Part shown: positions 1 through 7,642 of the stretch, one piece after another
Numbering within the stretch: the stretch's first letter is position 1
How the letters are laid out: every line of letters starts with the position of its first letter
NCBI GenBank assembly: GCA_964383365.1
Contig: CAYLHF010000050.1
Location: 1-15,698 of the forward strand
Reading direction: 5' to 3'
DNA: 15,698 bases
Source: CAYLHF01 sp964383365
GTDB taxonomy: Bacteria; Bacteroidota; Rhodothermia; Rhodothermales; UBA10348
Notes under the pieces: generated by a model
Seen by the model: only the letters and a program-made list of their open reading frames with translations
Database searches by the model: none
Told to the model about the DNA's origin: nothing
Made by a program: the position numbers and the translations under genes

Positions 1-272
1 GCCCCCACCACAAACACATCTTGATGGTGTTAATGAAGGTATGGGGGGGGGGGCGGGGGCGGGGGGGGCCCCCCCGGTGCCCCCGCCTGTCACTTTAGTT
101 CTCCCTTACTGCGTTGGCGGTATTGCCTTCGAGATCGGACCCACGATGAACCGAGTGAAGGATGCCGTTAAATGTCCTACATTCTATCCTTTCTGCCATT
201 TCCGGACGGCGTTCATCAATTACCGGACAATGGTTGAATGATGGTCTTCTTCGTTGCTAATAGAGCTCTACA
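1..272. other. Upstream region without a gene
   Basis: No convincing gene is present. A small open frame at 41-241 starts inside a poly-G tract and its translation is low-complexity Gly/Pro, so it is not accepted. The stretch after the G/C tract (about 90-272) should hold the promoter and leader of the four-gene operon that starts at 273. No clear -33/-7 (TTTG/TAnnTTTG) or -35/-10 pair was found. A stop codon (TAG, 261-263) lies in frame just before the receptor ATG, and no Shine-Dalgarno sequence is visible there, which is common in Bacteroidota-like genomes. Confidence 0.6.
43..84. repeat. Extreme G/C homopolymer tract
   Basis: The tract reads G11-C-G5-C-G8-C7-GG-T-G-C5. G at 62-68 followed by C at 69-75 is a perfect 14-bp inverted repeat. 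Three long G-runs on the plus strand, with further runs on the minus strand, could form G-quadruplex or hairpin structures. The composition is unlike anything else in the window. It may be a real low-complexity element or a base-calling/assembly artefact, since poly-G is a known failure mode of two-colour sequencing. No T-run follows, so it is not a typical intrinsic terminator. Confidence 0.75.
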
Positions 273-3068
273 ATGAATCGTCTCCTTTCGGCTCTGATTA
301 TTCTTGCCACAGCCCTTCAGGCACTCTCCGGTCAGGTTGCTTCTGCTGAAGCGGCAACACCCATTCGCGATATCTACGGAAAGATCGCCGGTACGGTAGT
401 AGATGCTGCGACGGGAGAATCTCTTCCCGGAGCTAACGTGGTTATCGTTGGAACGTCGCAGGGAGCCGTAACAGACGCGGATGGCAATTTTATCATTTTG
501 CGCGTTCGCCCTGGTACCTATTCGGTACGAGCACAGTTTATTGGCTTCACGGCGCAGGTTATCACCGGAGTCAAGGTGAGAGTTGATCAGACCACTCGTC
601 TATCTTATTCAATTAGAGAAGAGATCATTGAAGGAGAAGAGATCGTTATTACCGCCGAACGCGGGGTCGTCCAGATGGATAGAACGACTACGACAGCGGT
701 TGTAGATGCAGAGCAACTTGAGGCACTGCCGGTGAACAGCATCAGTGATGCCATCAATCTTCAGGCAGGCGTGGTCGACGGTCGATTCAGGGGTGGGCGA
801 TCCGGCGAGGTGGCCTATCTTGTCAATGGTGTCCCGATTAACAACGTATTTAACGGTCAGGCTGCATTCGAGGTTGAGCAGAACATGGTCTCCAGCCTGG
901 AGGTCATCAGTGGCGTATTCAACGCAGAGTATGGTCAGGCCCAGTCGGGCGTAGTCAACATTGTCACCAAGGAGGTGTCTCCCAAGTGGTCAGCTGAGTT
1001 CCTGGGGTATGTTGGAACGATATCATCATCGAGACGAGTCGATTTCATGACCCGGACCACTGGACCGGGACTGAATCTTCACGCGTCCGATTTCAGGACC
1101 GATTCCTTCAAACTCAGTGACACAAAAGACTTTCGAAATCTGAGCGACGTCCAACTCTCGTTAGGGGGACCACTGATTAAAGATAAACTCGGTATCCAGG
1201 TGACGGGTCGGGTTCTGGATGACAAAGGGAATCTGGCCGGGCGCCGTCTTTTCGCTCCCAGTGATTCTTCGACCGGACTGAATTCAGGCCGGGATCCGTC
1301 TACGTGGAACATCCAGTCGACTGGAGACGGAAAATTCGTTCCCTATGGACGCAGTACCCGGTACTCGCTTAACGGTACATTGATGGCCAAACTCAGCCGG
1401 ACTGCGAGACTTGAGTATAATCTCTTCTTACAGGACGGAGATTTTCTTAACTACGGGCACAACACGAAATACGTACCCCAGGGGAGTAATACCGGGTATT
1501 TTGGTAGTCAGACTCATATTCTTAGCCTGCGGTATACGCTCGGAACCAACTCGTTCGGAAGTGTATCGTACAGCTACCTGCGAGATAAATTCGACAGCTA
1601 TCTCCACGATTGTACCGTCTCGAATGACCTCGGCAGACTGAATTGCAAGGACGGCGGAGTCTATGAATGGCCCCAGAAAAGATCATTGAATGGCCAGAAT
1701 GCCTTTGTAGTGGGTGGTAATGATCTTTTTACAAACGACGAACTGACGGAAACCCATACTATTGTAGCGGATTTTTCGTCTCAGATCGGACTCACACACC
1801 TCGTAAAAACAGGAATTTTGGTTCGGTTGCACTCACTCGATAATCGGTCCTTCGGTATCGAGCGGTCGGCTCGGACGAACAACGAACCACGCGTTTCACC
1901 CGATGTCTTTGCGGACAATCGCCTCGGTGCAAGGCCGAAAGAATTCTCCGCATACGTCCAGGATAAAATGGAATTCACCGGCCTCATTGTTAACGCCGGG
2001 GTACGGTTCGACTATTTTGATGCGGACTACCTGATTCCAACCGATTGGAGGCAGGCCGAGAAATCCGAAATTGTCGATCCAACGAACAAGACACAGCTGA
2101 TATCAAATCGTACGAAGGCTCCTGTAAAAACACAGATCAGTCCGCGCCTGGGCATTGCATTTCCGATTTCGGCCACGGGAGTAATGCGATTTTCTGCCGG
2201 CCTGTTTTTCCAGATTCCGCAATTAAGTTTACTTTATACGAATCCGGAATACGAAGTCAATCCGGCGTCCAGTTCCAATCAGTTCGGTAATCCCGCCCTC
2301 AGCCCGGAGCGCACTCTGGCTTTCGAAGTCGGTCTGCAACAGGGTCTGACCCCGGATATCGGACTGGAATTGACGATTTTCTCCAAGGATGTTCGCAATT
2401 TGACGGGCCAGGAAGTACTTCGGACGCCTACGGGCGACTTTGCCATACGATGGATCAACAGGGATTACGGTACGATCAGAGGGCTCACCTTTTCTCTCTT
2501 CGACCGCCCGGGTGGGCTCATCTCGTGGACTGTCGACTATACGCTTCAGTTTGCCGAGGGAACGTCGTCAGATCCGGGAGAAGCATTCGGTAGGCAACAG
2601 TCCGGGCTGGAAGAAATTCTATCACTTGTCCGATTGAATTGGGATCGTCGTCATGTGCTGAATAGCAGCGTGACGATTTCACCGGGAAAAGGGTTCAGCG
2701 TCACGCTGCTTAATAGATTCCGGTCCGGTACACCGTATACCACGCTTCGCAATTTTGTCCGATCTACCCTGACCAATAACGCCGATCGACCGCTGCAGTA
2801 CTGGTCTGACCTCCGGGCGTATTTTACGCCCCCGTTTATCGACGCCAACTTCCAGATTTTTGTTCAGGTTCAGAACCTGTTTGATAATGACATCAAGAAT
2901 CAGGTCTACGCAGACACTGGACGTATCGACGAATCGCTGGATAAAGAACTGTTTAGAAATACGGGGGCCCAGATTGGAGGCCTGAATACGCTAGACGAAT
3001 TCTTTGCCCATCCGGAGTGGTTCGGAGCACCGAGAAAGATTTCTCTCGGCCTGAGTTTAAAATATTAA
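273..3068 (+). CDS. TonB-dependent outer-membrane receptor with carboxypeptidase-regulatory-like N-terminal domain
   Basis: Outer-membrane 22-strand barrel receptor for energised uptake of a large or scarce ligand. A signal peptide covers residues 1 to about 25 (ending near VASAEA). A CarboxypepD_reg-like beta domain follows at about 35-117 (KIAGTVVDAATGESLPGANV). A TonB-box-like stretch, EEIVITAE, lies at 122-129. The plug is at about 134-233 and includes LVNGVPINNVF and a TKEVSPKW exit. The remainder is barrel, with many alternating aromatic strands, ending in LGLSLKY with a terminal aromatic residue as expected for barrel assembly. At 931 residues it has a normal length. The only two cysteines (C447 and C458) flank a predicted surface loop. 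The start is constrained by an in-frame TAG at 261-263. It is first in an operon with the three following genes. No SusD homologue follows, so SusC in the strict sense is not supported, and the ligand is unknown. Confidence 0.95.
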   Translation: MNRLLSALIILATALQALSGQVASAEAATPIRDIYGKIAGTVVDAATGESLPGANVVIVGTSQGAVTDADGNFIILRVRPGTYSVRAQFIGFTAQVITGVKVRVDQTTRLSYSIREEIIEGEEIVITAERGVVQMDRTTTTAVVDAEQLEALPVNSISDAINLQAGVVDGRFRGGRSGEVAYLVNGVPINNVFNGQAAFEVEQNMVSSLEVISGVFNAEYGQAQSGVVNIVTKEVSPKWSAEFLGYVGTISSSRRVDFMTRTTGPGLNLHASDFRTDSFKLSDTKDFRNLSDVQLSLGGPLIKDKLGIQVTGRVLDDKGNLAGRRLFAPSDSSTGLNSGRDPSTWNIQSTGDGKFVPYGRSTRYSLNGTLMAKLSRTARLEYNLFLQDGDFLNYGHNTKYVPQGSNTGYFGSQTHILSLRYTLGTNSFGSVSYSYLRDKFDSYLHDCTVSNDLGRLNCKDGGVYEWPQKRSLNGQNAFVVGGNDLFTNDELTETHTIVADFSSQIGLTHLVKTGILVRLHSLDNRSFGIERSARTNNEPRVSPDVFADNRLGARPKEFSAYVQDKMEFTGLIVNAGVRFDYFDADYLIPTDWRQAEKSEIVDPTNKTQLISNRTKAPVKTQISPRLGIAFPISATGVMRFSAGLFFQIPQLSLLYTNPEYEVNPASSSNQFGNPALSPERTLAFEVGLQQGLTPDIGLELTIFSKDVRNLTGQEVLRTPTGDFAIRWINRDYGTIRGLTFSLFDRPGGLISWTVDYTLQFAEGTSSDPGEAFGRQQSGLEEILSLVRLNWDRRHVLNSSVTISPGKGFSVTLLNRFRSGTPYTTLRNFVRSTLTNNADRPLQYWSDLRAYFTPPFIDANFQIFVQVQNLFDNDIKNQVYADTGRIDESLDKELFRNTGAQIGGLNTLDEFFAHPEWFGAPRKISLGLSLKY

Positions 3069-3115
3069 CCACAAAACGTCTCGTCTCATCGACTGTGTGA
3101 CCCATTGATAACGCC

Positions 3116-6100
3116 ATGCTGACATATTCGAACAAGATTTCGATGCCGGGATCAATCAAACGGATGATTCCGGTGGTTGTTGTGTTTTTGGCCTTAGCAG
3201 CTCTTGATGCTGATGGCCAGAATATTCCACCGGAATATCGGGGCAATCAGGCGTCGATAGCCCGAGGAATCCTCGACGGGAACCTGATCGAGACGAATTT
3301 CAGAAATCACGGTGAATTGTCCCGATGGAACGATCTGCCCTGGGGAATCTGGCCGAGGGGAATCGGAGGGCGCCATATCGACGGCATCGGCATCATGATC
3401 GCTGGCCGCGTACCTGCTGAACGACAGAAATGGCCATTCTATGCAGGTGCCCCCGACACGCTGGTCAACCCGGTTATTCTGACCTACCGGGATGCCGGAA
3501 AGAGATTGGGGCCTGACGGGGACATCTGGGGGTGGCTACCGCTGAATGGATTTAATAATCCGACGCGTTTTAATCGCCTGGGACAACTGGAGCCAACGCC
3601 CGCTCTCAGTGATGATCCTTCGTCCTGGCCTGCGTTCTGGCCCGACCGTCTCGATAATCCGGACGATCCTGGATGGTCGAATCAGTGGAACGGCTTTTTC
3701 GGTAAGGGTGTCTTCAATGCCGATCTGGAGAGTTTCTACGTCATGGACGATTATTCTGACCTGGAGTATTCGGTTGATCCTGACACCCATCAACCACTGA
3801 GTCGATGGGGCGTTTTCTATCCAGATCCGGCTGATTCGACGATTGGAGGCCTCGGAACGCAGAATCAGGTCCGGATCTTTCAGTGGGCCAATGTGCTTGC
3901 TGAGGACACCATGTTTATTCTTTATCGAATTACAAACACGACTCAGAAAGACTACCGATTCAATTTCCAGGGCGACGAAGGGATCTTCTTTTCACAGATC
4001 ATGGACTACGGCCTGGGAAACGAGGAAGGCGATGAAAATTCGGCCTTCGATGCACAGCAGGATGTCACATTCGGTTGGGATCAGGACGGGGTCGGGCAGC
4101 GTCAGGACGGGACGTTGTATGATCTCGGTTATACCGGATTTGCATTCCTGGAATCACCGTCCAGGGGTAGTGACGGGGTAGATAACGACGAAGATGGAAT
4201 CACGGACGAGCAGCGTTTCAGTGGTGTTGGTCAACTGATCGAAGGTCAGGATGCCATCATCAATACCGTCAATGCCCGGTATGACCTGACCAATTTTGTC
4301 CGATTCAATGGACCGGTCGAAGATCGTCCCGCCTATAAGGCAGGCCGTTGGTTCACCGGAGATGAGAATCTGGACTGGGTTGGATTCACGGACACCAACA
4401 ATAACGGTTCGTTTGATGTGGGCGAACTCGTCAATAATGACGTGGGCCGAGACGGAAAAGGACCTTTTGACCTGGGATATCCAGGTCCTGATACAGGCGA
4501 GGCTGACGGGATCCCGACAAGGGGCGAACCAAACTTCGACGAACTCGATATTGACGAATCCGACCAGATCGGCCTGACTGGTTTCGACCTGGATTCCCGA
4601 CCGTTTTATGAGAGTGGAGACAATCTCCGGGATGACACCTGGATGTTTGAACGGATCCTGGATTTTGCCCAGTTTCCTCTTGGAACGCCGGCAGATGCAT
4701 TCAAAGCCGATATTGAGCCCTTTATTCTGTTTGTTTCGGGTCCTATCAATTTGAATCATGGGGCGACGGATTTCTTTTCAACAGCCTGGATTTTCGGGGC
4801 TGACGAAGCCGACTTCTTCAAGAATCGCCGTACGGTCCAGAGTATTTATAATGCCGACTACAACTTCGCTCAGGCGCCATTTCTGCCCACGCTGACAGCG
4901 ATTCCGGGAGACGAACGCGTTGTTTTGACGTGGGATACGGTAGCGGTTTCCAGTTTTGACCGGTTCAGTCAATCGTTCGATTTTGAAGGGTTCAAACTGT
5001 ACAAAGGGACCGATCCGCTCCTGTCAGACGCGAGGACGATAACAGATGTTAACGGAACACCGACATTTTTCAAGCCCATCGCCCGTTGGGATCTCGACAA
5101 TGGCATAAGGGGGCCGGTACCCGTCCTGGAAGGGGAAGGATCGTATGATATGGGATCCGACACGGGTCTCAACTTTTTTTACGTCGATGAAAATGTTCGC
5201 AACGGAATCAAGTATTATTACGCGCTGGTAGCCTACGACCACGGTATTGCGGATAATACCGGGGGCGAATTATCCATCGATCCGCAGGAGAACATCTTTA
5301 ATATTTCGGTGGATCTGGCGGGTAATATTCTTGGAGTTTCGAACAACGCAGCCATCGTCATCCCCCGATCTCGTCCTGCCGGTTTCATCGATGGAGATGT
5401 CAACGAGGATCTTAGCCACGTGACCGGTGGCGTGGGCTCCGGGTCTCTTCTGGTACGAATCGTAAATGATGCCGATGTGAGTGCAAACAACCCGTATCGG
5501 GTTCGGTTCTATAGCGAGGAAGACGATAAGGCAGGAACAGATTTGAAGGTTACCACTGCCTACGATATCCTGAATGCGGCGACGAATGAGGTAATCGTCA
5601 AAAAGGGACCACTTGTTCCTGTTTCACCGATGGTTGAAGGATTCGTAGTCGAAGTGCAGAACCACACGGTTCTTCCGGGCGTAGTTGAATACGACGCCAT
5701 CAATACCGGGTACGTCTCAAACGCCGGTACGGCAAACGAATTGCTATCTCTGGATCCGAGGACGCTCGACGGAATCCAGACAAATTGGATGGCAACGGTC
5801 GAACGAGACTCTACCGGACTGTTTGCCGATTCCCAGGACGATTACGAGATCCGGTGGGTCAATCCATCCGATTCTACCTATCTACCGCCGAGATTCGGTT
5901 TTACGTTTTTGAGAAAACCCATTCCGGTCTTCGCTGTCAATACGTCAACCAATCAGGTTGTCGAGCTGTTTGTTGAGGACGTCAATGGAGATCGGGAATT
6001 CAATTCGGGCGACGAATTGATTATATCCGAAAAGAACGGATTCTCTCACAAGTTCAGGCATCGTGTTGCGTTCGCCACGCCGGAAGGAGAGGCTTCGCTT

Positions 6101-6529
6101 GAGCCAGGTCCGGGAGACGTTCTGAGGGTATCTGTGCTCAAGGAATTCCAGACGGATGACTTTTTCCAGTTCACGCTCAAGAAGGCCCGTGTCGATAACG
6201 ATCTGGCAAAGAACGAGTTAGCCGATGTTGCAGTCGTACCGAATCCCTACGTGGGCGGGTCACTCTTCGAGGGCCGATCTCAGATTTCGGGACGTGGTGA
6301 GCGTAAACTCGAGTTTATTAACCTGCCTCAGGTGTGTACAATTACCATCTTCAATATTCGTGGCGAGAAAGTCGACACGATCGAACACAACGGTATTGGA
6401 TCTGACGGGTCTGAGACCTGGGACCTCAGAACATCCGGTTCACAGGACATTGCCTTTGGAGTCTACATATTTCACGTGAAGGCACCGGGAATCGGTGAGC
6501 ACGTGGGTAAGTTCGCGGTCGTCAAGTGA
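3116..6529 (+). CDS. Large exported protein with Fn3-like and T9SS-like C-terminal domain, function unknown
   Basis: I do not recognise a named family for the main body. The N-terminus has a hydrophobic signal segment (IPVVVVFLALAALDADGQ). The start could be 3116, 3143 or 3164, because none has a clear ribosome site. Residues 60-260 are unusually rich in Trp, Pro and Asp (for example SWPAFWPDRLDNPDDPGW). Three Asp/Asn-rich loops resemble calcium loops: 353-365 (DGVDNDEDGITDE), 426-437 (DTNNNGSFDVGE) and 955-967 (DVNGDREFNSGDE). A fibronectin-III-like domain lies at about 589-712. The last 100 residues, from VVPNPY at 1041 to the terminal KFAVVK, match the pattern of T9SS type A sorting/FlgD-like domains (PNP, IFNIRGEKV, WDLR, GVYIFHV). 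It starts 47 nt after the receptor, in the place SusD usually occupies, but lacks the SusD lipobox and helical repeats. It is probably a surface or secreted partner of the receptor; this is inferred from position and domains only. Confidence 0.85.
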   Translation: MLTYSNKISMPGSIKRMIPVVVVFLALAALDADGQNIPPEYRGNQASIARGILDGNLIETNFRNHGELSRWNDLPWGIWPRGIGGRHIDGIGIMIAGRVPAERQKWPFYAGAPDTLVNPVILTYRDAGKRLGPDGDIWGWLPLNGFNNPTRFNRLGQLEPTPALSDDPSSWPAFWPDRLDNPDDPGWSNQWNGFFGKGVFNADLESFYVMDDYSDLEYSVDPDTHQPLSRWGVFYPDPADSTIGGLGTQNQVRIFQWANVLAEDTMFILYRITNTTQKDYRFNFQGDEGIFFSQIMDYGLGNEEGDENSAFDAQQDVTFGWDQDGVGQRQDGTLYDLGYTGFAFLESPSRGSDGVDNDEDGITDEQRFSGVGQLIEGQDAIINTVNARYDLTNFVRFNGPVEDRPAYKAGRWFTGDENLDWVGFTDTNNNGSFDVGELVNNDVGRDGKGPFDLGYPGPDTGEADGIPTRGEPNFDELDIDESDQIGLTGFDLDSRPFYESGDNLRDDTWMFERILDFAQFPLGTPADAFKADIEPFILFVSGPINLNHGATDFFSTAWIFGADEADFFKNRRTVQSIYNADYNFAQAPFLPTLTAIPGDERVVLTWDTVAVSSFDRFSQSFDFEGFKLYKGTDPLLSDARTITDVNGTPTFFKPIARWDLDNGIRGPVPVLEGEGSYDMGSDTGLNFFYVDENVRNGIKYYYALVAYDHGIADNTGGELSIDPQENIFNISVDLAGNILGVSNNAAIVIPRSRPAGFIDGDVNEDLSHVTGGVGSGSLLVRIVNDADVSANNPYRVRFYSEEDDKAGTDLKVTTAYDILNAATNEVIVKKGPLVPVSPMVEGFVVEVQNHTVLPGVVEYDAINTGYVSNAGTANELLSLDPRTLDGIQTNWMATVERDSTGLFADSQDDYEIRWVNPSDSTYLPPRFGFTFLRKPIPVFAVNTSTNQVVELFVEDVNGDREFNSGDELIISEKNGFSHKFRHRVAFATPEGEASLEPGPGDVLRVSVLKEFQTDDFFQFTLKKARVDNDLAKNELADVAVVPNPYVGGSLFEGRSQISGRGERKLEFINLPQVCTITIFNIRGEKVDTIEHNGIGSDGSETWDLRTSGSQDIAFGVYIFHVKAPGIGEHVGKFAVVK

Positions 6530-6574
6530 AGTGATCCAACCGGTGCGGCGAGAGCCGAAGTTAACGAGAATACC

Positions 6575-7609
6575 ATGTTGAGAAAGATTATCGCGGTCGG
6601 GGTCCTCCTTCCACTGTTTGTCGGGGGAATCTTTGCGCAGAGTCGGGTGGGTACGACGGCTTCTACGTTTTTGACGGTAGGAGCAGGAGCAAGAGGTCAG
6701 GCGCTCGGTAATGCGTATACGACCATTGCCACAGGTGCAGACGCCTTGTTCTGGAATCCGGGTGGCGCCGCAAGGGCCACTCGCACGGGTATGCGAGGCA
6801 GCGTCATGTTCTCCAATCACAACTGGATTGCCGGTATAGATTATAGCGCATTCGGAGCGGTTATTCCGGTGTCCGGTTCTGGTGTCGTCGGTTTGAGCAT
6901 TCAGGCGGTCGATTACGGACGCATGAAAGTGAGAACCGTATCTGCCCCGGAGGGTACCGGGGAGACATTCGGTGCCAATGACCTGAGTATTGGTCTGACG
7001 TATTCGATGCCCCTTACGCCCAGCTTTTATTTTGGTGGGACGACCAAATATATCCGACAGTCAATTCGTGATATGACTGCCCAGACGGTTGGATTCGACT
7101 TCGGATTTGTTCTGGTAACACAATATCTGAATGGAGCCCAAATTGCCGCGTCTATCCGTAATTTTGGTGGGAAAATGCAGATGGGCGGCATCAATTCGGA
7201 AGTCAATATAGACCTGGATTCCAAGAATACGGGCAGTTCGGAGAGTATTCCAGCCCGAATCCGGATGGATACCTGGGATCTTCCGTTATCATTCAAGCTC
7301 GGGATTGCGGTACCTGTCCTTGCCATGGACAACATTGAGCTGATGACACTTGTGGAAGCCAATCAGACAAACGACAACGACCTGAATTCTGATCTCGGAG
7401 CCCAATTGAAATACTTCACGAAAAGTATCGCTTTCGATGCGCGGATTGGGTACAGGGACGCCTTTCTGGATAATGTAGATTCGCACATCTCTTACGGAGC
7501 AGGCGTAGATGTACAGTTGACGGGCGTTCGTTTTGGTTTCGATTTTGCCTTTGTCCCGTTCGATCTTCTGGATGACACACGAACCGTCGAGTTTCGGGTA
7601 TATTTCTAA
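6575..7609 (+). CDS. PorV/PorQ-family outer-membrane barrel protein
   Basis: A 344-residue protein with a signal peptide (cleavage near GGIFAQ, residue 22) and the family's N-terminal signature at about 32-60 (FLTVGAGARGQALGNAY, then ADALFWNPGGAA). The rest is amphipathic beta strands ending in VEFRVYF, a terminal Phe typical of outer-membrane barrels. PorV in Porphyromonas carries T9SS substrates to the attachment complex, and PorQ has a related role. Many genomes encode several paralogues of unproven function next to cargo genes. Here it follows a protein with a T9SS-like C-terminal domain by 45 nt, which fits a dedicated shuttle or barrel partner for that protein. No cysteine was seen. PorV and PorQ cannot be told apart from the sequence, so no symbol is given. 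Confidence 0.88.
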   Translation: MLRKIIAVGVLLPLFVGGIFAQSRVGTTASTFLTVGAGARGQALGNAYTTIATGADALFWNPGGAARATRTGMRGSVMFSNHNWIAGIDYSAFGAVIPVSGSGVVGLSIQAVDYGRMKVRTVSAPEGTGETFGANDLSIGLTYSMPLTPSFYFGGTTKYIRQSIRDMTAQTVGFDFGFVLVTQYLNGAQIAASIRNFGGKMQMGGINSEVNIDLDSKNTGSSESIPARIRMDTWDLPLSFKLGIAVPVLAMDNIELMTLVEANQTNDNDLNSDLGAQLKYFTKSIAFDARIGYRDAFLDNVDSHISYGAGVDVQLTGVRFGFDFAFVPFDLLDDTRTVEFRVYF

Positions 7610-7642
7610 TCGCTGACGTTCAACGATTATTATACAGGGACC

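Noticed and set aside
41..241. 66-residue plus-strand open frame
   Set aside because: Starts in the poly-G tract, low-complexity Gly/Pro beginning, no family-like features and no ribosome site.
261..270. Palindrome TAGAGCTCTA just before the receptor ATG
   Set aside because: A single 10-bp palindrome with no second copy or linked regulator; not enough to call an operator.
4154..4759. 201-residue minus-strand open frame
   Set aside because: Antisense to the large exported protein gene; no domain or ribosome site supports it.
3116..6529. SusD/RagB identity for the gene after the receptor
   Set aside because: No lipobox, no helical repeat pattern and roughly twice the usual SusD length; the Fn3-like and sorting-like domains point elsewhere.
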